From Cycas panzhihuaensis (lineage: Eukaryota; Cycadophyta), in contig CM041465.1 in NCBI GenBank assembly GCA_023213395.1, forward strand, positions 142,731,741-142,795,740: a stretch of 64,000 nucleotides of DNA, written 5' to 3'. A program made the position numbers and the translations under genes. Shown here in pieces: positions 1 to 12,097 of this stretch; within the stretch, counting starts at the first letter, position 1, and each line of letters starts with the position of its first letter. Under the pieces are notes generated by a model. The model did not search any database and was not told where the DNA came from. It saw only the letters and a list, made by a program, of their open reading frames with translations.

Positions 1-1692
1 TCTAAGGTCCTCTCAGTCGGATGAGAGGTGGACCTAGCAGGCTGTGAAGGTTTGATTTCCTTCGTTGGGGGAGGTGCCTCACGACGTTGTGAGGGCTTAG
101 GAGGTTTCTTGAGTCCAGCTTGGATCTCAATGGCCTCCAGCGCCAAGCACCTCATAATCGCGGAGTCATATGTGGTTGCCCCCATCTTAAGGACTTCCAC
201 ATGCACTTCGGGGTGAAGTGCATTGACGAAGAGATCTCGCTTCAACTCTTTAGGCAATGTGGCCTTGGTAGAGTAAAGGAGATTATGAAAGTGTCACACA
301 AAGTCACAATTCATTTCATCGTAACCTTGTTTAGCGGCAGGCGCTTTCATCCCACTTTCAAATGGGCCAGACTACGTCAAAATAGTTGACGAACTCGTCC
401 ACCAATTGCTGGAACGAAGAAATCGAATGAGCAGGGAGATGGTAAAACCACTTGAGGGTGTCAAAGGCAAGGATCGCGAAATAGCTTCATCAAAATATAG
501 TCGTAAGCCCAATAATCGATGCACGCCATAAGGAAACTATATGCGTGCTCGGTTGGAGTCTTCTGCGAAGTTCGTCAATTTGGGAACTTCAGGAGGGTGA
601 GGCGGCAGGTTAGTCCTTAGTGCCTCAACAGATAATGGCGTTGATCTATAGTCCATGAAAGGATGTATCCTTACATGGGCCAACGGATTGATGACCGGTA
701 GAGGAACAGGAATGGACGGGGGTGGTAGACCCATCCCTCCTTGGGGGAACGCCCCTTGTTGGAAAGGGGTTACAGTGGCCTTGGAAGGGAGGTATGTTCC
801 CTTACGAAGATGCGGCAACAGGGGTTGTCCTAGATGGCGAAAATGAAGGGTGAGGGACCGAGTTTTGCCCATATGGGCCACCCAAAGGTGGTGCAACCCC
901 ATATGGGTGCAACGGGTCCACCCCATAAGCAGGAAGATGGTTTCCCCTACCTTGACCCCAAGGTTGAGACGTGTAACCTGGGGGCACATAAAGGGAAGGA
1001 CCACCAGTAGGGTTTTGAACGTATGTAGGAGTGGGTCCTACATAATTGATGGCAACACCGCTAGTAGGGCCTCGAGGCCTACTAGGAAATGCATGCACCA
1101 CGTTTGAAGGCGGCGCATTCGTTTGACTTGAAAATGGCATGCTAAACCCGAGTTGGGGAAAGGACATGCCACGAATGGCTCCTGAAGTAGTAGGACCACG
1201 GCTAAAGGTAGGCGGCGCAATGCTTACCTTAGGAGCTAGTGTAGACATGGCATAGGATGAGTGTGCGCAGGCAGAAACATCATTTATTGTATGAGGCGCA
1301 GGTATGGATGAAGAAGATGCTACATTGCGTAACATTTTTTCAAACCACCTAGGATGTGGTTGGCGGCGAGTTACTCGAAAGTACTCGCTGAGCGCTTCAA
1401 CCGCGTCGACGAGAGGGGTATCCTCGTACCCATACGAGGTCAACGGGATCTTAAATTTTAGGGATCCCTCAGGACGCTCCTCGTAAGGCTCACCAGTAGG
1501 ATGGTGAGTTTCGTGAGGAGACGAATCGTCTGCCACGTGAGCAGAAGGATGAAAGTCAACGGGGTGAAACTGGTCATCTGGATAATAGATGGAATCATCG
1601 CCCCCATGGCCAGATTCCAGGACAGATGAGGGGAACTCTTAAGTTTCTGAAACCATGGTATGGTAAGCCCAATCAGACGGGTAACCTTCCAT
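1..1692 (-). pseudogene. Element F gag, broken
   Basis: Gag is the structural protein that packages retrotransposon RNA. The probable start is the ATG at 1692-1690 on the minus strand (MEGYPSDWAYH), matching MEGHPSGWAYH at 12338 in element A. A stop follows after about 17 codons (near 1637), then the frame is open from about 1536 to 802. It has a Pro/Ser/Gly-rich middle, and a frame change near 800-850 moves the homology into the frame running down to about 537. The capsid part from about 530 to 1 keeps blocks such as KQGYDEMN, LPKELKRDLFVNALHPEV and VLKMGATTYDSAI, nearly the same as element A at 13730-13930. The zinc knuckle is not reached before the window edge. Confidence 0.8.
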
Positions 1693-1937
1693 TATCGAAT
1701 CGGGGTTCGACGACGGAAGGGAACGAGGTGGTTGGTCTTCTAACAACAGCGGCAGACCTCATGGCGGCGTGAGAAACATCGCATGCAACGCCTTTATGAG
1801 CGTTGTTAGAAGAAAATGAAAAGAAGGAGATGAAGTAAGCACGTTGGGGGTTGCCCAACTGAAATACAGAATAAGAGACTACCTAGAGGCAAAAATACCA
1901 ACGAAAAGGGGAAGCGAATCTAGCTCCCTTACTGGTA

Positions 1938-1956
1938 GTCCCCAGTATGGTCGCCA
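1938..1956 (-). other. Primer binding site of element F
   Basis: On the minus strand the sequence directly after the LTR is TGGCGACCATACTGGGGAC, one base from the LTR end. The same 19 bases follow the LTR of element A. A primer site of this form starts with TGG, the complement of the tRNA CCA end. It resembles the one I remember for plant Tat/Ogre elements, attributed to tRNA-Arg; the tRNA identity was not checked. Confidence 0.75.
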
Positions 1957-1957
1957 G

Positions 1958-4476
1958 TGAAATGCTCGCTATGGGGCGGTGTCCAACGTCTAGCAAAAGG
2001 ACATAAGAGTATGCTATGCTAACTAATCTAGGCAGCAAGGAACTCACCTCGCAGGGCATCCGTCTTGCGCAGCCTTGGTCTGGAGGCAAGGTGCCTGGTT
2101 GCTTCCAGGTAGCCGTGCAAAATAAGGCCTTCCTACCCTTTGGATGGCCGGGAAGGAGAGAGAATGCCTTGCGCGTTGTGTCTTCTCAAGGCAATGAGAA
2201 GGCAACGAATGGAAGGGCAACTAACTAATGTGTAGGCAAATGCAAAAAAGTGCACAATGAAGGCAACTCGAATGCAATGCGAGCAAGCTAACTACGCTAT
2301 GCTACGCTAGCTAAAGCAAGAAATAATGTAAAAATGAATGCACTTTTCCTTTTTCCCTTATAGTCTTTTACAATTTCCTAACTACACAGGCAAATGCATG
2401 AAAGGTAGCAATGTAAAAGGGGATATGTAGGAAACAAGGGGAATACCTGGATCCGGCGCTGGAATAGAGTGTAGCTCATCTCTCTAAGTCCCACTCCTTT
2501 CTACTCTGTTCATCGTGCATGCAATGCCTGGGTCGTGATAGTTGCCAAAAGTGAAAGAAGAGGGGTTTACTTACCTCCCCTTAAGCATACAAAATCAAAT
2601 AAACAGAAAGAAATGAAAAGATTGAAACCAAAAAAGAAATGCACTACGTGGAGAACTAACCTGCAATGGGTTCGTTCCACGTGTCACTTCACCGTCGCGA
2701 TCACGCAAACGAGTGAGAAGAACACCTTCCTCTCAGAAGAGAGGCCACGAAATATACTAAAATCAAATGGGACTAAGATCTATGCTAAGCATCAAAATAT
2801 AACCAAATGAAATAGCAACATGCAAGAAATACTCTCACCACCATATACCACAAAGACCCTCGAAAGGGAAAGGAGTATAGCCTCGGAATGGCTAACTCAC
2901 CCACGGGAGACCTCCACGGAACTCGGGAAGGAGAAACTAATTGGCAACTAAGTAGTGAGGTAACAAACTGTAATAAGGAAAAGAATAACAAAAAAAACTG
3001 AGGCTTAGGTAGGGCCCAACACGAACAGGTGAGACTTCTGGCAATGACGTAGTGACAGGTTGCCTATACTAACTTGAACACCCCAACTAAATTCCCTAAA
3101 CTCCCTTAGCCCGTTCCCTAAGAAAGCACTGATGGCAAAGGGAAAGAGGACAAGGGACAGAACCCTTGGGGACCTCCCTCAAATCCTCGTATGTTACTCC
3201 TTTGCATCGGCTAACCAAGGAAGGGGTAAAAGAGATGGTTTAAGGAAAACATAGAGGCCTCAAAGAAACAACGGGAGGGTATTACTAATCTAGTGCAACA
3301 CTATGAGGAAAACTAGCTAACTAAGATCTCATTCATTAACAGACAAAATAAATAGAAACAAAATAAATTGCAAGTAGAAACAAGAAGTACCTTATAGGAA
3401 GAAGATCAAGCATGAACTTTGCTGCTAGGAAACAATAGCAATAACCAATGTATGAGGACTGATCATGAGAGGTTCTTGCAAGAGTGGAAATGAAGAAAAC
3501 TCCTTACAAACTTGGAGCCTTGGAAATAGGCTCTTTGGGGAAGCTTTTGGGTGAAAATGTCCTTTATAACCTTGAGCACTTGCAAAGAGGGATGAGGATT
3601 GATGTGGAGAGTTGTAGGGGCGTGATGGCCCTGCAAGTCTAGCTGGTAGCAATCCTCTTCTCCTTTGTCTAGTTGTTGTGCATGTGGATTGTCTTTCTCT
3701 GTGTGTTTTCTTGTTGAAAAGTCAGAAATTTTTCCAAAATATTTGAAAAATGACCAAAAGATCTGAAAAATGGGGAGCAAAATCCCCTTTATCCCCCTGT
3801 TCACAGCAGGTGAACATTGGGGATGTCAGGGTGACTCGAATCAATCGACACCACACGACAGTTCCATAAAACAAACAGAAACTGTCACGTGGTTCTCTTT
3901 TTTTAAATTTCAAATAGTGGTACTGCAGTAAACTCTGCGGTACCATAGCAAAGACTACGGTACCGCTAAGTTTACAGCAGTATTAGACTGGAAATAAAAT
4001 AAAAGAAAAAGGAGTAGAAACATCAGGTTTTGAAGTAAAAACCAAGGCTAAACATAAGTTGGAGCAGTTGGGGGAATGCCCAGGTAATGGGCAGGTACCC
4101 AAAATAATGAAAAGAGTCCTAACTAAGGATTAAATTAGGCTTAGGAAGGACTGCAATGTAAGCAACATGTTGTATGAGAGCAAGCAGATGACCGAAACAT
4201 CCCGGGAGACCGTGAAGACAACGTGGGTGGCTGTGCGCCATACGAGGTGTAGCATTTGCTAAGGAATGCCCCCGTTGTGAGTCGTCATAGGCTGTAGGTG
4301 TGCCGTAAGCACATGCAATATGAGCAAGCAGAGAAGCAGTGTATACCAGCAGACATATGTCAAGCAATCTATGCTAACATAACCTCAATCAAGCATGGGC
4401 AAGAAAAAGTGAAAATGTATACCTAAACATACCTGCGTCGATGCGTATCAAGTCCATTCCCAGTAGCTGGGAAATA
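1958..4476 (-). repeat. 5' LTR of element F
   Basis: The LTR is about 2.5 kb. On the minus strand it starts TATTTCCCAGCTACTGGGAA, aligning with TGCTTCCTAGCTACCGAGAA at the start of the A LTR (the terminal G is mutated to A). It ends in CA just before the primer site. Homology to the A LTR recurs inside, for example at the GTTAGCC...AGGCT block near 2885 and the GGTGAG...GGTCTCC block near 2900. The small open frames inside it look like chance. Confidence 0.8.
3784..3985 (-). promoter_or_regulatory. Putative promoter of the F LTR
   Basis: Read on the minus strand, 3985-3915 holds repeated GGTACCG units separated by AAACTT, TCTTTG and AGTTTACTG spacers. Next is a CACGTG G-box at 3891-3886, then a TATA-like GGGATAAAGG at about 3797-3784. 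The A LTR has the same order: GGTACCGC repeats, then GGTATAAGTA about 130 bp on. The G-box corresponds to a degenerate CACATG in A. Function is inferred. Confidence 0.45.
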
Positions 4477-6170
4477 GCTCTCAAAGAAATTAATAATATG
4501 CAACGCTAGTTGAAATATTTCATCTTATACACATGCAATTGTTTCTTTGAATGAGTGATCTATGATGCAAAAAAGAGAGATTTTGAAAATATGTTATTAC
4601 TATTTTAAATGATTTTTTTAGACCTTTGAGGTTATATGCAAATAACATATCTAAACAACAACCCTCATGCAAGATACTAGCTTTAAATATTCAATATCGA
4701 TTGGAGTAAAAAAGACTCTTAAAGGATCCTTGAATCTTTAACAATCTAAAAAATCAAATATGCACTCACTATTCAATACTTTAAAGATTTTTTTTTGAAG
4801 GAAGAGAAAGTAAACTCAAGAGTGAAATCAAGCAAACCACAAAACTTAGGAATCAAAACTTCTTTCTTATTACATGAATATGCCTCATAATGGTTATTTT
4901 TTCCTTTCAATTGATCAATCTTTCCTAATGATTTCCCTTAAAACAAATAAAAAAATAGAAACAACATAGAAGAAGGGCTAAACTATAGCCAAACAAAGCC
5001 AAACGAGATGGTAAACTACCTAAAATATAAATTACTTTGCAAGAATAGGAAGGGGTGGCTTTGTAATTATTGGAGAGATGACCATGCTCCACCTTAGTCT
5101 ATCCCTTATAGACACCACAAAGGGCTAGCCTTTCAACAAGTATTTCAAGCCCCAAAACATATATAAAATCACCACAGTAATTAGCTATAGGAAAGATAAA
5201 GTTCTGAGTAAAAATAATCTTCAGAAATATAGTAAGATAAGTAACAACTACATAGGAAAGACCTTACCTATTTAAAAGAAGTTTGAAGCTAAAAACTTTG
5301 ATAAAAACCACAAAAATAAAGATCAAACCATTAATATTTGATTGTTAGTGGAACATAAAGTCACAACATCATAATCCTTTCTCAATTTCACCCATAAGCA
5401 TCTTTAAAATCTAAGTTATAGTAACAACAGTAGCATTCCTGAAAAAATCTCTAAAAACACTAAGAAATCTCCATAAAAACTTAAGCAATTCACAATCTAA
5501 CTTACGATTATGAATCATAAAACCCTAGTTGTCATTCTTGGGCATCAAAGGGATAAGATTCCACCAAATCTATGTGGCATCATGTAAAAATATAGTACAT
5601 TGGCTAAGTTTTTCATGCATGACAATAAAAAATGTGATCAGTCACATTTTTAGAACTAAAAAAATGTGACTTTACTCTAAAAATGTGATAGGTCATGTTT
5701 TTGGCAATACCAAAATTGCGACAAATGTGAAAGTGAAAGTTAACTCATAAAAGAGTCAAAATATAATTTTTAAATATAAATTAAAGTATAAATAACTTTA
5801 TAAATAAGTAGAGAAGCCAAAAACAAGATGAAAACAAGGAGTACAAGCCCAAAAAATGATTAAAAATGATAAAATTTTGCGTGAAATCAAGAATAAAATA
5901 CAAAAATAATAAGTTTTAAAGGAGGCATTAGATTAAATTGATTATGAAAAAAAAAAATTAGTGCCATAGTCTCAATCATCGGTAGGTGATAGTAAAATAT
6001 AGATCACATCATCATTCATCGTAATCCATTAAGCAAAATCCATATATTTCTCCATCAAAAGCAGGCCTAAGTCATCATTAAATAAATCCATCACTCATTG
6101 TTTATGAAACCATATAATAAACATGTCAAAAATCACAAACACAAACCAAATGCTATGAGAAGTTGTATAT
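4477..6170 (-). repeat. Element G: truncated B-family LTR
   Basis: This AT-rich stretch aligns with the B LTRs at 33330-34950 and 48780-49760. Shared blocks include TGATGCA-AAAAGAGAG near 4565, GAGAGATGACCATG...CCACAAAGGGCTA near 5075-5130, and the AAAAATGTGAT block near 5630-5700. Its left part is missing because element F starts there. Its right end is blurred (about 6150-6190). No gene is present. Confidence 0.65.
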
Positions 6171-7274
6171 AATAGTTAAAGAAGGTATTTTTAACCATCT
6201 AAAGATAAAAAATAGGTCCTATTGATGAAAAAGTCCTATTTGTAGGTGGAGCTAAGCAATTAGTGAAAAAAGAAAAAGTCTATATGTGTGTGTGTGTGTT
6301 TAAAGTTGTTTTTCTATTTTTTATCTACTACATAAGTCTTTATATTATTAGAAGCTCTTTTAGCCTTATAAATCTCTTTATTGATATATTCAAGGATGTA
6401 TATCATAATGTTGATATGATGGTTACATAAATCTCATGGGGCTATATTTAGAAATGAGGGTAAAAGAAAAAAAAAACTTTTGTATTGTTGATTATGGAGA
6501 CTCAATGAAACCACAAATTCACCCAAACATACTTTAGATCTATGGGTGTTGAAGTTAGTTCTCATTGAGGGGGATGAAACCATCACTATGAAATAGTCAA
6601 AAATAATGAAATGGCCCATGACTCCTATATATGGACAATGAAGAAAAAATAAAGAAGGATGTGAAGCCTATAGAGAAAAGTGATTATGTCTCTAAATATA
6701 GATCATAGCATATAGAATAAGATGTAGATAGCACATAGAAGCAACAAAAACCTTTATGTTAAAGAAGTCAAAGATAATACATATGATGTAGACGCAGACA
6801 TGTATTATTATGGAATAAATAGAAGAGGCCCTAATGACAAATGACAAGGATGCAAAGGCATCATAAAGGATATCAAAGCTTACATTCAAAGTCCCAAATG
6901 AGACATAGTAAAGAAATTACAAAGCTAGGGAGATAAGAAGCGACACCACACAAAGAATGCTCTACAATTTTCTTAATAAAACTTATAAATTTATGGCAAA
7001 ACCCAAAATAATTTAGATAATGACAATATTTTTTTCATAAATATTTTAATATAATATCTCAAGTGGGTGAAGCTTTTTAGTGGTAGACCTAAAATTTCAT
7101 TAGAAATGGTTAATTCTTTTTGCATTTGTAAAAATAAACTCAACCATATTTGATAATATTTAAAATTGGCTAACCTCTAGTGGATCAACCCCCAATTATC
7201 TGAAGGTATAAAGAAACCAACAACTAAGCGTAAAAGGGGCAAAGCCCTTATTTTTCAACCCCCTTTCATTTTCT
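6171..7274. other. Unassigned AT-rich repeat remnant
   Basis: No open frame longer than about 65 codons and no recognisable protein motif on either strand. It contains a short (TG)n run at 6284-6299. Since the following sequence is the 3' part of family E, it may be decayed E interior, but I could not align it with the other E interior (29475-30560). Confidence 0.3.
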
Positions 7275-8181
7275 AAAGGTATGGCTTTATCTTTTTAGCC
7301 ATATCTGAAGCATAGAAAGTTAGATTTTAGATTTTAAAATTGCGTAGGAAGGCTAGTTTAACCCTCTTTGATTTAATAGACCATATGAAGTAGAATGGAG
7401 TTGATTTGATGTAGAAATTTTAGTTTTTTATTTTTATTTTAAACTTATTATTTTATAACATTTTCATTACATATAGGAATATTTATTTATTCTCAAAGGC
7501 TCTAAACTATTTGATGTCATTTATGTTGATGTAATGTATCCCAAAATGGGGGTGAAAATATAAACTTTATCATATAGGCTCTTTATAGGCTTTAAAGAAC
7601 CCACTTTGCATTAAAATTTATCATTTAGAGAGAGTCATTTCTTAATGTATTAAGTCACATTCTCTTTTATATCATGTTAAGTGAATTTTATATTATATTG
7701 TTGGATATTTAATAGCTCATAGTGGCAATTGTAAGCCCATAGAGATATTTGTAAGCCCTTAGAGGTAATTTATGAGGCTATAAAACCTTTGTGTAAGGCC
7801 ATGAAGCCTTTTATTATGTATTTCTAGCCATTATAACCAATGACAACTACTCTTAAGTCTTATTGGGCAAGAGGTGAGACATCTTTTCTACTACCCTTGT
7901 ATTTGATTTTAGCTCACTTATTTGGCCACGTAAGATGACATGTTTCTAGAGTATAGCTAACTTGACACTAATAGAACCACATGCATAATAGAATAACCTA
8001 GTTAGCGATAGTTACAATAGTTAGTTTCCCATGTGATCTAGTGGATAGAGCTTACTTTATATAGACATTAACAATACTTTATGATTACTAAAGTAAGTTG
8101 ATCTAACAAAGATTTAAAGATAAGACTTATACTTTCGATATGATATTTCAATTGATGTAATTATATGTAATAAGAGGGGAA
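7275..8181 (+). mobile_element. 3' interior of a family E element (left copy)
   Basis: Aligns by eye with 30560-31420. Shared blocks include the AGCCATATCT region, TGTAGAAATTTTA, and AATGTATCCCAAAATGGGGG. It ends in the polypurine tract TAAGAGGGGAA (8171-8181) directly before an E LTR, which fixes its orientation as plus. No coding motif was recognised, so E looks non-autonomous. Confidence 0.6.
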
Positions 8182-8513
8182 TGTTAAATATAATATCTAA
8201 TTACATTCCAACCCCATCCATACTCTATCATGTATTATTTGATTAGTCATATTAACATGTGTACCATATTGATAATTGTACCAACACATAAAGGTTAACC
8301 TTGAGGGTTCTCACATGTGATGAGATGTTCTATAAGTATATACTTGAGTCTTTCTAATAATTTAAAGTTTGGTGATTCTTTATAATTTATTATATTTTAT
8401 CTTCATATATACTTCATCTCTTTTATGTCTTGTTGCTTATCCTACACTCACCTCATGATCTATTTTTTATACATTATTGGGTCCACTATCATTGCCTTCA
8501 TCTAAAACCAACA
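8182..8513 (+). repeat. Family E LTR, left copy
   Basis: The LTR is about 332 bp, beginning TGTTAAATATAATATCTAATT and ending ACA, with the right copy at 31421-31746. It is preceded by a polypurine tract and followed, three bases later, by a primer site. It therefore serves as the 3' LTR of one unit and the 5' LTR of the next. A TATA-like TATAAGTATA lies at 8331-8340. Confidence 0.7.
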
Positions 8514-8516
8514 TTA

Positions 8517-8528
8517 TAGTATTAGAGC
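8517..8528 (+). other. Primer binding site of family E, left copy
   Basis: TAGTATTAGAGC, a decayed form of the plant initiator-methionine-tRNA primer site TGGTATCAGAGC. The right copy at 31750-31761 is TGGTATTAGAGC. Confidence 0.65.
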
Positions 8529-8563
8529 TACAATTCCAAACCAACAAGGCCATGCTGGAGCAT

Positions 8564-8599
8564 TAATATGATACTCCTTATAATTATGAATATTAAAAA

Positions 8600-8648
<49 letters not shown>

Positions 8649-8964
8649 ACTCAAATCATAATATTACCAAAGTCATCAAAACGTTGATATTCATAAGGAA
8701 TCACTTACAGTTATAGGTTGCTTCTAGGGGGTAACCTCCTTAAGAGCAAAGTTCAATCAGAAGAGATTCAAAGATATCCTTAAGACTACAAAAATTAGAA
8801 ACATAAAGGAGAGGCTTATCCTAATTGTGTTATTGAGTAGTGCATATGAGATAATTCATTACATATAAAATAAACACGAGTTGTATAACCTTTACAATGC
8901 TTTATATATTATAACTATTACATGGTTCCATATAATAGATAGTTAGGATATGAGGGTCCTAATA
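8564..8964 (-). repeat. 3' LTR of element C
   Basis: About 401 bp, homologous to 29092-29469 and 31796-32175. It contains a (TA)n run of about 40 bp (8604-8643) that lengthens this copy. On the minus strand it is preceded by the purine tract AGGGAGGGAA. Confidence 0.75.
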
Positions 8965-9317
8965 TTCCCTCCCTATTAGAAGAGCATTGCCCTTAAGGAT
9001 TGAATTATGGAAACTATTATTGGAGTTGGTGAAGAGGTTTCCATGTTGTATTTTATGATTGCATGCCTTGTGATTACACCAAGGCTTCTATGGTATAATG
9101 GTTTTAAGGTTGGCATATTTGACATTGTAGGATTACTTTTGGTATAAGCATGATAAATCCTTTATCATCTAACTCAAGTAGTGATGAATTCATCTGCATC
9201 TATTATCCTAAAACCTTCTTAAGACAAGACACATATAAAACTAAATATATCTTGGAGGAAAGAGGTAGGTCTAGCTTATAAGCAACTTAGTTAATCTTTT
9301 ATATCATACAACACAGC
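8965..9317 (-). pseudogene. Element C integrase tail with chromodomain remnant and polypurine tract
   Basis: Minus-strand translation with stops gives blocks typical of the end of chromovirus integrase: VSCLKKVLG, LLELDDKGFIMLIP and DTTWKPLHQLQ-like residues. The last resembles the xATWExxxxLQ end of a chromodomain, a module known to guide integration to chromatin. Upstream residues continue at 23954 on the other side of element A. The uninterrupted equivalent in C2 is 32176-32560. Confidence 0.6.
9313..9317. other. Left target-site duplication of element A
   Basis: ACAGC before the 5' LTR pairs with ACAAC at 23949-23953 after the 3' LTR (one mismatch). The homologous unoccupied sequence in C2 (32500-32560) confirms the insertion point. 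Confidence 0.65.
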
Positions 9318-12077
9318 TGCTTCCTAGCTACCGAGAATGGATACGGATAGGTCAGCTTAGGTAGGCTTAGGTATACTTCTTCCCTTTCACTTGTGTTATT
9401 TCTTTGGAAAGGTTGACATGAGTATTGCCTCATTGCATGACTACTTGCTTCATTTGTATGATCACTTTACATTTGTCGCCTATTCATGTCACTTGTCGTA
9501 TTATGAGCCTATGATGACCCCAGCAGGACCTACCTTTCCGCAAGGTAGGCATCCCCATGGCACTATACAACTCTTTGTGTTGTCTCCACACCGCCTTGAG
9601 CTTCTTTCAGTTTGTATAACCCATTCATACCTCGACTTTGAGCTCCTAGCACTTCGTTTCTGGGACCTTTCCCTGTTGATGTTTTGCTTACCTTTGTCCA
9701 TGTGCATTTTAGACTGTCTCAGCCACCTAGACAGGAGGGCCAGCCTCTCCCAGGCCTACCACATCACCTCCCAAAGCTCTCAGAACCCAAAATTCTGCCA
9801 TTCTAGCTTTCTGGTCCCGCATCGCTATAAACTTAGCGGTACTGCAAAGTTTACTGTGGTACCGCGAAGTTTACCGAGGTGCAACTGTTGTCAGTTATTT
9901 TTAAAAAATTGCCATGGTAATTCTTGCGTTTCCCGCGGAATCGCCACATGGCTTCGCATCCACCTCAGCCCTATTCACACCATATTCACTCACCTAGGGC
10001 TGGAATGGGTATAAGTATCCAAACCCTCATCATTTTAAGGTCCTCTTAGGTCATTTTTTGCTCTCAAACACAATCGTTCCTACTGCAACTTCTGTTCTTC
10101 TTCTCTTTCTGCTACAGGTGTACTTGCAGGCCTGCATTTCCTATAACTCCAGACCAGGATTTGCCTGCAACTCCTTACTTCCATGGTGGGAAATCTCTCT
10201 CTAGGTTTTATCAAACAATTTTTGTGTGGTTCTTCTCCAATTCACCCAGTAAGTGTCTCCCTCAGCTATCCATTGGAAGTTCTCCTGCAAACCCTTATAG
10301 GCATCCTCTTCTCCACTAGTAGCAGTGCCAGACCTGCTCCATATCAGCCCAGCAGGTCTTCCAAACCCCTTTCCTCCAGATCTATGGTAGGTTGTCTCCA
10401 TATTGGACTTATTTCTTGTCTTGCTTGCCTGTTTCCTTTAGGTTTGACTGTAGTAAAGCTTGTTTCCATTGTGCTTGGTTGGTTGCTTCCCGGCTCTACT
10501 TTCTCTCTACTAGTTTTCTCCAAGGGAGTAGCGAGAGAAGAGTCACAAGGGTGGGTGAAGAGAGAAAGTGGGGGCAACCCCCCTTTTCAGTCCTTCTCTC
10601 CAAGGGTATCCCCTTCCCACCTTCTCTTCTCTTGCTCCATGCTCTTCTTGAGATAATTAGCAGTGATTGAGCCCTAGGCTTGCGCCAGATTATCAGCATA
10701 TGCAACCCCTTACTGCGCTGATTCTAGGCATACACACCTCTTGTTTGGACCCCCGTAGTGTCCCTCGTATTGTTGGGTACCCCTTGATATCATTGGCAAG
10801 GGTTTGTGCACCAGATTGCTGCCCATAGTAACTCCCAGTCTTGCATTTTTCCCAAACTCTTTGTTACTCTTTTCTTGCACCTCTTGGCTGTCCTTAGTTG
10901 CTCTTACCATTACCTTGTTATGCTAGAGAGTTGTGTGGAGAACATAGCAGAGGGTTAGCCATCCTAAGGCTTCCCTTACTTCATTTTTGCTTGATGTTTA
11001 TCCTTGCTTGAGAGAGGGTTTTAGAGCTTGTTGCAGCGATTGTCTTTCCTAACACTCTAACATAAATATCACATATATACTTACATATACATAGCTTGTC
11101 TTCTACAAGCCCTTCCTGGAAGGGATAAGTTTGTGGATGTGCAGGTTGTCATGGTGCTCTTGCAAAGATATAAAACATCCGGTTCCGGGTAAGATCTACC
11201 GCTTTTGTTCTTTGCTTTCACTTTTTTCCTTTCCACTTTCTTTTCACAAAGGGGAAGGTAAGGAAGCCCCCATCATTTATGTCAAGACTTGGCTATGCAT
11301 CCATGGATTGATGCAAGGATGTATGTTACGCATGGGTGAGGTCTCCCATCAGCCACCACATCTCCCAGGTATGTACATCCTTCCTTTAACTCTCATTTCC
11401 TTTTATTACTTTTGTTTAGGATCTATGTGTTAGTTAAGTAGGTCACACATAAAAGTAAAAGAGGAAACATTATCTTTTATTTACACTTGTAAGCTTGCAT
11501 ATCGTATACTCAACCCTTATAGGAAAAGGACCTATAGGAAACTTACCCTTCCTGTTCCTTTTCCCATAAAGCCTAGCTTACCCCTTTCAGTTCATTCTAC
11601 TTGATATTGTTTACTTGAATATATGACACCTATTCTCGTTTCCCTTTTGAATCGTTAAAGGAAACTTTAGTTTAGTTATCTTCTTCCCTTCTCTCTCTCC
11701 TCCTCTTGGCTTTATTTGCTTGGTCAACTAATCAGGAGTAACCCAGCTACATTGTAGGCTACCGCCCACCTTGTCCCCATCTGTTTCTCTCTATCATAGG
11801 GAAACCTTTGAGGACTCCTCTCTTCCCCTTCCGGCCATCCAAGGGTGGGAGGATCTTCCTCTCGAGCTTATCTAGGCTACCTTTCCTGTTTTCCCTCTTT
11901 CTCTTTTAGGTAGAGGACCACTCCAAGGTAATTGGGTATCATCCGCAAGTTCCAAACTCATGGTCCGGCGCATGGGGTGCCCTGCGTGATACTTTCTTTA
12001 CTTGTAGGTTTTCACCTGCACCTTCGACTATCATTACTCCTACCGAGCTTATCGATTATCCCATAGACACACATCCA
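9318..12077 (+). repeat. 5' LTR of element A
   Basis: 2760 bp, starting TGCTTCCTAGCTACCGAG and ending CATCCA one base before the primer site. It is collinear with 21200-23948, which also explains matching open frames in both (for example 10183-10656 and 22054-22527). Those frames are LTR sequence, not genes. Confidence 0.88.
9829..10017 (+). promoter_or_regulatory. Putative promoter of the A 5' LTR
   Basis: At 9834-9880 there are about two and a half copies of a roughly 21 bp unit of the form CGGTACYGCRAAGTTTACYG. A TATA box candidate TATAAGTA follows at 10010-10017, conserved at 21881-21888 in the other LTR. The repeat is shared with the F LTR (3915-3985). Confidence 0.5.
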
Positions 12078-12078
12078 C

Positions 12079-12097
12079 TGGCGACCATACTGGGGAC
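12079..12097 (+). other. Primer binding site of element A
   Basis: TGGCGACCATACTGGGGAC, one base after the LTR end. Identical in F; decayed in B (47971-47954, TAGTGACCGTATTGGGGA) and D (59563-59580). The tRNA-Arg-type assignment of Tat/Ogre elements is from memory. Confidence 0.75.

Larger units (their letters stand above)
1..4476 (-). mobile_element. Element F: Tat-like Ty3/gypsy retrotransposon, 5' part only
   Basis: Read on the minus strand, this stretch runs LTR (4476 to 1958), primer binding site, then gag to the window edge. The LTR start, primer site and gag all resemble element A by eye, so F and A are related families. F interrupts a B-family LTR (G), whose remainder begins at 4477. 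Protease, pol and the second LTR of F lie outside the window, so target duplications cannot be tested. It retains more CpG-containing, less AT-rich sequence than the surrounding elements, which suggests a younger insertion. Confidence 0.85.

Noticed and set aside
802-1536. 244-codon minus-strand frame as a host proline-rich protein gene
   Set aside because: It matches the gag of element A at 12400-13260 and follows an LTR and primer site, so it is retrotransposon gag.
4477-6170. Separate small non-coding gene region
   Set aside because: It aligns with B-family LTRs and is better explained as an LTR fragment.
9391-10014. 207-codon frame in the 5' LTR
   Set aside because: It spans the promoter repeats of the LTR, and the matching 3' LTR frame is broken, so it is a chance open stretch.
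10183-10656. 157-codon frame repeated at 22054-22527 as a conserved gene
   Set aside because: Both lie at the same position in the two LTRs of one element; identity follows from LTR duplication, and composition is not protein-like.
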